The translations under genes were made by a program, and so were the position numbers. This document shows positions 52,357 to 59,995 of a stretch of 64,000 nt of DNA, one piece after another. Within the stretch, counting starts at the first letter, position 1. Each line of letters begins with the position of its first letter. Source of the DNA: Ellagibacter isourolithinifaciens (GTDB lineage: Bacteria; Actinomycetota; Coriobacteriia; Coriobacteriales; Eggerthellaceae); NCBI RefSeq assembly GCF_008831035.1, contig NZ_WAJR01000002.1, positions 124,001-188,000 of the forward strand, written 5' to 3'. The notes under the pieces are model-generated. The model was not told where the DNA came from. It made no database searches and saw only the letters and a list, made by a program, of their open reading frames with translations.

Positions 52357-53445
52357 GTGCCCCACGACTTACATAGCAGTGGAGCCGATGAGGGGCTCGC
52401 GCTCCTCATCGACAAGCTGTGCCGCACCCGCTCACTTTCGCTTGGCGAATACGAGCGGCTCATCGCGCAGCGCACGCCCGGCACGGCCCGTGAGCTTGCG
52501 AGTCGCGCCGATGCCGTGCGCAGACGGGTATACGGCACGAAGGTGTTCACCCGCGGGCTCATCGAGGTGTCGAGCTTCTGCAAGAACGACTGCCTGTACT
52601 GTGGCATTCGTCGGTCGAATGCAACGGCGCGCCGCTACCGCCTTTTCGCCGACGAGATCGTCAAATGTGCGGACACTGGCTACGACCTGGGGTTTCGCAC
52701 GTTCGTTTTGCAGGGTGGGGAAGACCCCTTCTTCGCCGATGACGTGCTGTGCGGCATCATCGGTCGGATTCGGGCGGCGCATCCCGACTGCGCGGTCACG
52801 TTGTCGTTCGGCGAGCGAAGCCGCAAAAGCTACGAGCGCCTGCATGAGGCGGGCGCCGAACGTTACCTGCTGCGCCACGAGACGGCAAGCCCTGCGCTCT
52901 ACAGGCGTTGGCACTCCCCCGAGATGTCGCTCGAGAACCGCATGCGCTGCCTGTCCGACCTGCGCGAAATCGGATATGCGGTGGGTGCCGGCTTCATGGT
53001 GGGCGCACCGTTCCAAACTGCGGCCGACCTTGCATGCGACCTGCAGTTTATCGAACGGTTCCAGCCCGAGATGTGCGGCATCGGCCCGTTTGTCCCGCAC
53101 CACGCGACGCCGTTTTCCGCCTTCGCGCCAGGCACGGCGGAACTCACGTGCTATTTGCTGTCGATCATCCGGCTCATCAAGCCGAATGTGCTGCTTCCCG
53201 CGACCACGGCGCTCGGCACGATCGTTCCCGATGGGCGCGAGCGGGGAATCCTTGCCGGCGCGAACGTCGTGATGCCGAACCTTTCGCCGGTGGCCCATCG
53301 CAAGGACTACGACCTGTACGACAATAAGATATGTACGGGTGAAGAGGCTGCGGAATGTCGCGGCTGCCTGGGCGCGCGCATGCTGTCGATCGGCTACGAG
53401 CTCGTTGTCGATCGCGGTGATATGGCGCCCCTGCCCGAGGCGTGA
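52357..53445 (+). CDS. hydE: [FeFe] hydrogenase H-cluster radical SAM maturase HydE
   Basis: Radical-SAM enzyme that helps build the azadithiolate and diiron part of the H-cluster. The 362-residue protein has the CxxxCxxC cluster motif SFCKNDCLYCGI (Cys75, Cys79, Cys82), FVLQGGEDPFF, RHETASPALY, and GAGFMVGAPFQT. The C-terminal CRGCLGARMLSIGY belongs to an optional auxiliary site. GTG 52357 follows the hydA stop with no gap and only a weak ribosome-binding site, so translation probably depends on coupling to hydA. Confidence 0.95.
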   Translation: MPHDLHSSGADEGLALLIDKLCRTRSLSLGEYERLIAQRTPGTARELASRADAVRRRVYGTKVFTRGLIEVSSFCKNDCLYCGIRRSNATARRYRLFADEIVKCADTGYDLGFRTFVLQGGEDPFFADDVLCGIIGRIRAAHPDCAVTLSFGERSRKSYERLHEAGAERYLLRHETASPALYRRWHSPEMSLENRMRCLSDLREIGYAVGAGFMVGAPFQTAADLACDLQFIERFQPEMCGIGPFVPHHATPFSAFAPGTAELTCYLLSIIRLIKPNVLLPATTALGTIVPDGRERGILAGANVVMPNLSPVAHRKDYDLYDNKICTGEEAAECRGCLGARMLSIGYELVVDRGDMAPLPEA

Positions 53446-53487
53446 TCGCCGTCGGGCGCTTGAAAGCACGAAAGAAAGAAGGACCCT

Positions 53488-54939
53488 ATGGGGTATTCGT
53501 ATAACCCGAAATCGCTCTGCGCCGATGAGTTCATCAACGACGAGGAAATCTTGGAGACGCTCGCCTTTGCCGACGCGCACAAGGACGACGTGCAGCTGTG
53601 CTACGACATTTTGGAGAAGTGCAAGCCCCACTTGCACCCGGCAAGCGAACACGGCGCCATGATCACCCATCGCGAGGCGAGCGTGCTTCTGGCCTGCGAG
53701 GACGCGGGGGTGAACGCGGCCATCAAGCAGCTTGCGCACGACATCAAGCAGGCTTATTACGGCAACCGCATCGTTTTGTTCGCGCCGCTGTACCTGTCGA
53801 ACTACTGCGTGAACAGCTGCCTGTACTGCCCCTATCACGCCAAGAACCGCGAGATTCCGCGCCGCAAGCTCACGCAAGACGAGATTCGCGCCGAGGTCAT
53901 CGCGCTGCAGGACATGGGCCACAAGCGCCTTGCCATCGAGGCGGGCGAGGACCCGAAGCACAACCCCATCGAGTATATTTTGGAATCGATGGACACCATC
54001 TATTCCATCAAGCACAAAAACGGTGCCATCCGCCGCGTGAACGTGAACATCGCCGCCACGACGGTGGAGGAGTACCGCATGCTCAAGAAGGCCGAGATCG
54101 GCACGTATATCCTGTTCCAGGAGACGTACAACAAGGAAGGCTACAAGCGCCTGCACCCGACGGGGCCGAAAAGCGATTACAACTGGCACACCGAGGCGAT
54201 GGACCGCGCCATGGAGGGCGGCATCGACGACGTGGGCTTGGGCGTGCTGTTCGGGCTCGAGAGCTACCGTTACGAGTTCGCGGGCCTTATCATGCATGCG
54301 GAGCACCTGGAAGCCGTGCACGGCGTGGGCCCGCACACTATTAGCGTGCCGCGCGTGAAGCCCGCTATGGACATCGACCCCGACGTGTTCGACAACGGCA
54401 TTCCCGACGAGATGTTCGAGAAGATCATCGCGCTCATCCGCATCACGGTGCCCTACACGGGCATGATCATCTCCACGCGCGAGAGCCAGGCGGTGCGGGA
54501 GCGCGCGTTGCGCTACGGCATCAGCCAGATCTCGGGAGGAAGCCGCACGAGCGTGGGCGGCTACACCGAGCAGGCGCGCCCGCACGACACTGAGCAGTTC
54601 GACGTGAGCGATCAGCGTACGCTCGACGACGTGGTCTCGTGGCTGATCGACCAGGAGCATGCGCCCAGCTTCTGCACGGCGTGCTACCGCGCGGGGCGCA
54701 CGGGCGACCGGTTCATGAGCTTCTGCAAGAGCGGGCAAATCTTGAATTACTGCCACCCCAACGCGCTCGTCACGCTTGCGGAATATCTGACGGATTACGC
54801 CAAGCCCGATACCTCCCAAAAGGGCTTTGCGCTCATCGAGCGCGAACTGCTCAAGGTCGAGGACGAGAAGCGGCGCCGCCAGTGCGCTGAGGCGATTTCT
54901 GCGGTCGTGCACAAGGGCGAGCGCGATTTGCGCTTCTGA
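53488..54939 (+). CDS. hydG: [FeFe] hydrogenase H-cluster radical SAM maturase HydG
   Basis: Cleaves tyrosine to supply the CO and CN ligands of the H-cluster. The 483-residue protein carries the radical-SAM motif NYCVNSCLYCPYHAKN (Cys107, Cys111, Cys114) followed by RKLTQDEIRAEV and LAIEAGEDP. The C-terminal auxiliary-cluster region CTACYRAGRTGDRFMSFCK, which holds the dangler iron, is characteristic of HydG and distinguishes it from ThiH. ATG 53488 has an AAGAAGGA site. It lies 42 bases after hydE in the same operon. Confidence 0.97.
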   Translation: MGYSYNPKSLCADEFINDEEILETLAFADAHKDDVQLCYDILEKCKPHLHPASEHGAMITHREASVLLACEDAGVNAAIKQLAHDIKQAYYGNRIVLFAPLYLSNYCVNSCLYCPYHAKNREIPRRKLTQDEIRAEVIALQDMGHKRLAIEAGEDPKHNPIEYILESMDTIYSIKHKNGAIRRVNVNIAATTVEEYRMLKKAEIGTYILFQETYNKEGYKRLHPTGPKSDYNWHTEAMDRAMEGGIDDVGLGVLFGLESYRYEFAGLIMHAEHLEAVHGVGPHTISVPRVKPAMDIDPDVFDNGIPDEMFEKIIALIRITVPYTGMIISTRESQAVRERALRYGISQISGGSRTSVGGYTEQARPHDTEQFDVSDQRTLDDVVSWLIDQEHAPSFCTACYRAGRTGDRFMSFCKSGQILNYCHPNALVTLAEYLTDYAKPDTSQKGFALIERELLKVEDEKRRRQCAEAISAVVHKGERDLRF

Positions 54940-55013
54940 TTTGCGGTTCTAGCGAGGTTTTCGCGCGGTGCGGAAGGCGTGCTGCGATAGCAAGGCGAAA
55001 GGATGGCTCCAAC

Positions 55014-56294
55014 ATGGGTTTGAACGAGACGCCTTCAGGAGAGCGCGTGCGGATCGGGTTCTTCGGCGTGCGCAATGCCGGCAAGTCGAGCCTGGTGAAC
55101 GCGGTGTGCGGGCAGCAGGTGGCGCTTGTGAGCGATGTCGCCGGCACCACGACCGACCCGGTGCGCAAGGCTATGGAGCTTCTGCCGCTGGGGCCGGTCG
55201 ATATCGTGGACACCCCTGGTATCGACGACGTCGGGGAGCTGGGCGCGCGCCGCGTCGAGCGCACGCGCGAGACCCTGCGCACCTGCGACGTGGCCGTGCT
55301 CGTGACCGACGTCACGCGCGCGCTGGTCGCAGCCGAGCGCGAGCTTATCTCCCTGTTCGAGGAGCTCGGGCTGCCCTTCATCGTGGTGCGCAACAAGGCC
55401 GACCTTCTGTCGGGGGAAGGGGTTGCTGCGGGTTCGGGCGGCGCTACCGGGGGAGCCGCATCGGGCACCGCCGACTCTTCCATCGCCCGGGCTGTCGCCG
55501 CCCCCGACGCCGGCGCCCCTGCCGCCCCAGTTCGTGCAGAGGTGCTCGCAAGCGCGCGCACGGGCGCGGGCATAAACGAGCTGAAGGAAGCCCTCGCGCA
55601 TGTGGGTGGATCGGCCGCGCATGAGCGCCGCGTTGTTGCCGATTTGCTCTCGCCGGGCGACAAGGTGGTGCTTGTCGTTCCCATCGACTCGTCGGCGCCG
55701 AAGGGCCGCATCATCTTGCCGCAACAGCTCGTCTTGCGCGACGTTCTCGACGCCCATGCGAGCGCTATGGTCTGCCAGCCCGGAGAGCTCGCCGACCTTT
55801 TAGCGGCGGTGCGCGACGTCCGCCTCGCGATCACCGACTCGCAAGCGTTCCAAAAGGTTGCGCGCATCGTTCCAGAAACGACGCCGCTCACGTCGTTCTC
55901 CCTTCTCATGGCGCGCTACAAGGGCAATCTGCGCACGCTTGTGGAAGGCACGGCGGCGCTCGGCGCGCTCACCGACGAGGGCCGCGTGCTCATCTCGGAG
56001 GGCTGCACGCACCATCGTCAGTGCGAGGACATCGGCACGGTGAAAATGCCTGCGTGGATTCGCGGCTATTGCGGCGCGAATCCGACGTTCGAGTTCACGC
56101 AGGGTCGCGGTTTTCCCGACGATGTGAGCGGCTACGACGTGGTGGTGCACTGCGGCGGGTGCATGCTCAACGAGAAGGAAATGCACTGGCGCCAGAGCGT
56201 GGCGGCGAGAAGCGGTACGCCCATGGTGAACTACGGCGCGGCAATCGCCTGCGTGCACGGCATCTTGGAGCGCAGCTTGCGGCCGCTTATGTGA
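55014..56294 (+). CDS. hydF: [FeFe] hydrogenase H-cluster maturation GTPase HydF
   Basis: GTPase scaffold on which the diiron subcluster is assembled before transfer to HydA. The 426-residue protein has a TrmE/Era-like G domain (P-loop GVRNAGKSSLVN, switch GTTTDPV, DTPGID, NKAD), a dimerisation domain, and the C-terminal cluster site with a CTHHRQCEDIG segment and VVHCGGCMLN. Residues 134-172, right after NKAD, are an Ala/Gly/Ser-rich insertion not usual for HydF. AAAGG precedes ATG 55014. It is the last gene of the hydrogenase operon. Confidence 0.95.
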   Translation: MGLNETPSGERVRIGFFGVRNAGKSSLVNAVCGQQVALVSDVAGTTTDPVRKAMELLPLGPVDIVDTPGIDDVGELGARRVERTRETLRTCDVAVLVTDVTRALVAAERELISLFEELGLPFIVVRNKADLLSGEGVAAGSGGATGGAASGTADSSIARAVAAPDAGAPAAPVRAEVLASARTGAGINELKEALAHVGGSAAHERRVVADLLSPGDKVVLVVPIDSSAPKGRIILPQQLVLRDVLDAHASAMVCQPGELADLLAAVRDVRLAITDSQAFQKVARIVPETTPLTSFSLLMARYKGNLRTLVEGTAALGALTDEGRVLISEGCTHHRQCEDIGTVKMPAWIRGYCGANPTFEFTQGRGFPDDVSGYDVVVHCGGCMLNEKEMHWRQSVAARSGTPMVNYGAAIACVHGILERSLRPLM

Positions 56295-56416
56295 TGCGGG
56301 CCCGAATCAAGGGGCGGAATTTAAGACCCTACGTGGAAAAATCCCTGTTGCTTCTTCAAATGCGCGCCCTGCGGTGTTATTTTTTCACTTTACTGTCCTT
56401 TTAGAGAGGGATTCAG

Positions 56417-57922
56417 ATGGTGGAGGAAAAACAGGAGGCGGCTTCAGAGGCTCGGGCTTCAGAAGCTTCGGGAGAGAAGCCCGCGGCCGCTTCTTCGGAG
56501 AAGACGTCTGGCAGCGCGAGGTCGCTCGGCGTTTTCTCGTTCGAAGGAGACATGCCCCTCGCTCAGGCGATACCCCTGGGATTGCAGCATGTTTTGGCCA
56601 TGTTCGTGGGCAACCTGACGCCGCTTTTGATCGTGACGGGTGCGTGCGGCCTGGCGGGAGCCGAGTTCGCCGATGTCCAGCTGGCGCTGCTGCAGAACGC
56701 CATGTGGATCGCAGGCGTTGTGACCTTGGTTCAGCTTTTCGGCATCGGCCCTGTTGGCGGTAGGGTTCCTATCATCATGGGCACGTCTTCGGGCTTCATC
56801 GGCGTGTTCAATTCCGTAGCGGCGTCGATGGGCGGCGGCCTCGTTGCCTACGGCGCCATCATGGGCGCTTCGATCATCGGCGGCCTGTTCGAGGCTGTGC
56901 TCGGCTTCTTCTTAAAGCCGCTGCGCCGCTTCTTCCCGTCCATCGTTACGGGTACCGTCGTCCTTTCTATCGGCCTGAGCCTCATCAGCGTCGGCGTCAA
57001 CGCGTTCGGCGGCGGCAACAGCGCGGCTGATTTCGGTTCCCCCGAGAACCTGTGCCTGGCGCTTATCGTCCTCGTCGTCATCTTGGCGGTGAAGCATGCG
57101 ACGACGGGCTTCGTCAGTGCGTCTTCCATTCTGGTCGGCATCGTTGTCGGCTATGTCGTTGCGGGCATCATGGGGCTGGTCCTGCCTACCACAGGCATTA
57201 ACTCCGAGGGCGTCGAGTACACCAAGGCGTGGGTCCTGAACTGGGATAAGGTCGCTGCAGCGGCATGGTTTGCCATCCCGAACCCGCTGCCTGTGGCGCC
57301 GGTGTTCGACATGCGCGCCATTGCCCCCGTGCTCGTGATGTTCATCGTCACGGCGGTCGAGACCGTCGGCGACATCTCAGGCGTCACGCAGGGCGGCATG
57401 GATCGCGAGGCGACCGACAAGGAGCTTTCCGGCGGCGTGGTCTGCGACGGCGTGGGCTCGAGTTTCGCGGCTCTCTTCGGCGTTCTGCCGAACACGTCGT
57501 TCAGCCAGAACGTTGGCCTGGTCACGATGACCAAGATGGTGAACCGCAAGGCTCTGGCCTGCGGCGCCGTCTTCCTGATTTTGTGCGGTCTGTGCCCGAA
57601 GCTCGGCGCGGTGGTGTCCATTATGCCGCAGTCCGTCTTGGGCGGCGCGGCCGTCATCATGTTCGCGTCCATCGTGGTGAGCGGCATCCAGCTGATCACG
57701 CGCGATCCGCTGACCCCGCGCAACCTGAGCATCGTGTCGGTGGCGCTGGGATTGGGCTACGGCATCGGCGCCAATCCCGCCATCCTGGCGGGCTCTCCCC
57801 AGATGGTGAGCCTCATCTTTGGCGGCTCCGGCATCGTTGCCGCCGCGGCGGTCGCCATCGTCTTGAACGTCGTTCTTCCCAAGGACAAGGCGATTCCTTC
57901 GAAAACGGACGCAAACGCATAG
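56417..57922 (+). CDS. NCS2-family xanthine/uracil permease
   Basis: A 501-residue purine or pyrimidine transporter. After a 30-residue Ala/Glu/Ser-rich tail comes the NCS2 start PLAQAIPLGLQHVLAMFVGN. Further signatures are GRVPIIMGTSSGFIGVFNSV, then TAVETVGDISGVTQGG (the conserved Glu of the substrate site) and LFGVLPNTSFSQNVGLVTMT, which is typical of xanthine/urate rather than uracil carriers. Fourteen helices are expected. It is followed by a Moco-nucleotidyltransferase-like gene and a xanthine-dehydrogenase-like operon, so it probably imports their purine substrate. GAGAGGGA precedes ATG 56417. Confidence 0.93.
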   Translation: MVEEKQEAASEARASEASGEKPAAASSEKTSGSARSLGVFSFEGDMPLAQAIPLGLQHVLAMFVGNLTPLLIVTGACGLAGAEFADVQLALLQNAMWIAGVVTLVQLFGIGPVGGRVPIIMGTSSGFIGVFNSVAASMGGGLVAYGAIMGASIIGGLFEAVLGFFLKPLRRFFPSIVTGTVVLSIGLSLISVGVNAFGGGNSAADFGSPENLCLALIVLVVILAVKHATTGFVSASSILVGIVVGYVVAGIMGLVLPTTGINSEGVEYTKAWVLNWDKVAAAAWFAIPNPLPVAPVFDMRAIAPVLVMFIVTAVETVGDISGVTQGGMDREATDKELSGGVVCDGVGSSFAALFGVLPNTSFSQNVGLVTMTKMVNRKALACGAVFLILCGLCPKLGAVVSIMPQSVLGGAAVIMFASIVVSGIQLITRDPLTPRNLSIVSVALGLGYGIGANPAILAGSPQMVSLIFGGSGIVAAAAVAIVLNVVLPKDKAIPSKTDANA

Positions 57923-57947
57923 AGGTTAGCAGATAAAACGCAAGCGC

Positions 57948-57989
57948 AGAAGGCGCCCCGTGGAACGACGATTCCGCGAGGCGCCTTCT
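57948..57989. terminator. Bidirectional terminator between permease and nucleotidyltransferase genes
   Basis: AGAAGGCGCC (57948-57957) and GGCGCCTTCT (57980-57989) form the outer stem, with a TGGAA/TTCC inner stem and TTCTGTTT following on the plus strand. Confidence 0.85.
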
Positions 57990-58002
57990 TTCTGTTTGGC
58001 CC

Positions 58003-58614
58003 CTATTTGAGCCCGTTTTCGAGATGCGCTTGAAGGGTTTGCAGGTCATCGGGGGTGTCCACGTCGAAGAGCTCCCATTTGCTAGAAACCTCGATGGTGC
58101 GCACGCGCTCCTTGTGCGCCTTGGCGACCACGCCGCCGCCCTTGCCGGGCGGAAGCGATCGCAGCTCGTCGAACGACCATGAGGGAAAGAGCACGGGAGC
58201 GCCCGGCGTGCCCCGAAAGCTTGCGCGCCAGATGCAATCGGGGTGGCCCTCAGCGCCGCGAAGAAGCGCAGCGAGGCTGTTTGCGCTGACGAGCGGCTGA
58301 TCACCTTGAACGAACGTGACTGTGTCACAGTCCGCCATCTTCTCCATTCCCAAGCGCACGGTGTCGTTTCTTAGGGGCTCATCATGCAGGACGACTTCGA
58401 TTCCTCGCATATCGCACAGGCGCGCCACGTCCGAGTGCCGCGTGACCACAACGCGCCTGGCGTACAGCCCACCGGTTGCTCGCAGTACGTGCTGGATAAG
58501 CGGCACGCCGCCGAGCTCGGCTATAAGCTTGTTCGTTCCGAAGCGGGTGCTCGTGCCCGATGCCATGATGATGCATCCGTGCTTTGTCTGCGGTCTGCAA
58601 GCGGAGTGGGTCAT
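58003..58614 (-). CDS. MobA/MocA-like molybdenum-cofactor nucleotidyltransferase
   Basis: A 203-residue protein of the MobA-like NTP-transferase fold. CIIMASGTSTRFGTNKLIAE is the nucleotide-binding loop, followed by VVVTRHSDVARL, then VTFVQGDQPLVS with the metal-binding Asp and a DVDTPDDL near the end. MocA adds CMP to molybdopterin for xanthine-dehydrogenase-type enzymes. Such an enzyme is encoded divergently next door, which favours MocA over the GMP-adding MobA. The start is ATG 58614, at the Met of MTHSACRPQ; an ATG further downstream is possible. A role in cofactor maturation is inference from family and context. Confidence 0.82.
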   Translation of the reverse strand: MTHSACRPQTKHGCIIMASGTSTRFGTNKLIAELGGVPLIQHVLRATGGLYARRVVVTRHSDVARLCDMRGIEVVLHDEPLRNDTVRLGMEKMADCDTVTFVQGDQPLVSANSLAALLRGAEGHPDCIWRASFRGTPGAPVLFPSWSFDELRSLPPGKGGGVVAKAHKERVRTIEVSSKWELFDVDTPDDLQTLQAHLENGLK

Positions 58615-58684
58615 GATGGGGGCGGGCCTCTGCAAATTCGATGGTTGGTCAGGTGTGTTTTGGGGGATAGCCCCTGGGCCACAG

Positions 58685-58690
58685 TATAAT
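58685..58690 (+). promoter_or_regulatory. TATAAT -10 box for the xanthine-dehydrogenase-like operon
   Basis: A consensus -10 box lies about 40 bases before the proposed start of the FAD subunit. The opposite strand reads TATACT here, so the divergent nucleotidyltransferase gene may use an overlapping promoter. Confidence 0.5.
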
Positions 58691-58730
58691 AGCGCAGACT
58701 GTGTAAACCTCAAGTAACGGGGCGAGTGAC

Positions 58731-59522
58731 ATTATTACCTTCCAAAAATACGTGCGCCCGCAAAGTCTAGAAGAGGCGTGGGAGCTCAATCAAAAGAAGC
58801 GCAACCGCGTGGTTGCGGGCATGATGTGGTTGAAGATGGGCACGCATTCCTTCAACACGGCCATCGACCTTTGCGATCTTGGTTTGGATGCGATCGAGGA
58901 GACCGAAGACGAGTTCCGCATCGGCGCCATGGCAACCTTGCGTCAGATGGAGAAGCATCCTGGCCTGGACGTTTACTCCTGCGGCGCGGTGAAGGACGCG
59001 CTGCGCGACATCGTGGGCGTGCAATTCCGCAACGGCGCCACGCTGGGCGGAAGCCTGTGGCGCCGCATGGGCTTTTCCGATGTCGTTGCAATATTCCTTG
59101 CCATGGACAGCTCCGTTGAGCTTTTCAAGGGCGGCGTCGTGCCCCTGGAGGAGTTTGTGCGCATGCCCTACGACAACGACATCCTCGTCCGCCTGATCGT
59201 CAAGAAGCGCCCCGGCGCCTTCGCCTACCAGGCGGTGCGCAAGCAGCGGACCGACCTGCCCACGCTCAACTGCGCAGCGGCCAAGGTGGGGGAGGAGTAC
59301 CGCGTCGTCGTGGGTTCCCGCCCGGCGCGCGCGATGCTTCTTCGCGATGAGCGGGGCATTCTCTCCGGCGGCATCACCGAGGAAAGCGCTGCGGCGTTCG
59401 CCGAGTATGCGGCGGCGGCCGTCCCCGTTTCCGGAAACATGTGGGGCTCGGCGGAGTATCGCCGCGCGTTGGTACCCGTGCTTGTGCGTCGCACCCTGCT
59501 GGCATTGGGGGAGGTGCGGTAA
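58731..59522 (+). CDS. Xanthine-dehydrogenase-like FAD-binding subunit
   Basis: Medium subunit of a molybdenum hydroxylase, moving electrons from the [2Fe-2S] subunit to its acceptor through FAD. Family traits are SLEEAWELNQ, the Gly-rich FAD loop IGAMATLRQMEKHP, FRNGATLGGSLWRRMGFSDV, and a C-terminal WGSAEYRRALVPVLVRRTL. The frame is coding from about 58731 (TFQKYVRPQSLEEAW), but no ATG, GTG or TTG exists between the in-frame stop at 58704 and GTG 58752. I therefore propose an ATT start at 58731 behind a GGGGCGAG sequence. GTG 58752 would drop the conserved N-terminal strand. The stop overlaps the next ATG (TAATG). Confidence 0.85.
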   Translation: MITFQKYVRPQSLEEAWELNQKKRNRVVAGMMWLKMGTHSFNTAIDLCDLGLDAIEETEDEFRIGAMATLRQMEKHPGLDVYSCGAVKDALRDIVGVQFRNGATLGGSLWRRMGFSDVVAIFLAMDSSVELFKGGVVPLEEFVRMPYDNDILVRLIVKKRPGAFAYQAVRKQRTDLPTLNCAAAKVGEEYRVVVGSRPARAMLLRDERGILSGGITEESAAAFAEYAAAAVPVSGNMWGSAEYRRALVPVLVRRTLLALGEVR

Positions 59523-59995
59523 TGGAGGTTACGATCAAGCTGAACGGCAAGACGGTATCCGACGACGTCTCGGCCGATATGCTGCTCATTGATTTCGTTC
59601 GCGCTCATGGCTGCTTAAGCGTGAAGCGCGGCTGCGAGACGTCTGCTTGCGGTCTGTGCACGGTGCTTCTCGACGGCGAGCCGGTGCTGTCCTGCTCCAC
59701 GTTGGTTGCCCGCGCCGATGGGCATAGCGTGCATACCCTCGAGGGGCTGCAGGACGAAGCGTCCGAGTTCGTGGGTTTCATCGCCGATCAGGGCGCTGAG
59801 CAGTGCGGCTTCTGCAACCCGGGTTTCGTGATGAACACGATCGCGCTTTTGCGCGAGAACCCCGACCCTACCGATGAGGAGATTCTTTCGTACCTTTCCG
59901 GCAACCTGTGCCGCTGCTCGGGGTACGTGGGTCAGCTGCGAGGTATTCGCAACTTCCTCACCAGCAGAAACGTGGAAGGGGGCTCTCGTGAATAG
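59522..59995 (+). CDS. Xanthine-dehydrogenase-like [2Fe-2S] subunit
   Basis: A 157-residue small subunit with both family clusters. The plant-ferredoxin-like one is GCETSACGLCTVLLDGEPVLSC without gaps in the pattern (Cys38, Cys43, Cys46, Cys58). The helical-domain one is QCGFCNPGFV paired with NLCRCSGY. Electrons pass from the molybdenum site through these clusters to FAD. ATG 59522 overlaps the FAD-subunit stop by one base, and its own stop overlaps the GTG of the molybdenum subunit by eight bases, so all three subunits are tightly coupled. Confidence 0.96.
   Translation: MEVTIKLNGKTVSDDVSADMLLIDFVRAHGCLSVKRGCETSACGLCTVLLDGEPVLSCSTLVARADGHSVHTLEGLQDEASEFVGFIADQGAEQCGFCNPGFVMNTIALLRENPDPTDEEILSYLSGNLCRCSGYVGQLRGIRNFLTSRNVEGGSRE

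Noticed and set aside
52432-54912. An 826-codon minus-strand frame across hydE and hydG
   Set aside because: It spans two genes whose radical-SAM motifs are intact on the other strand; no domain is recognisable in it.
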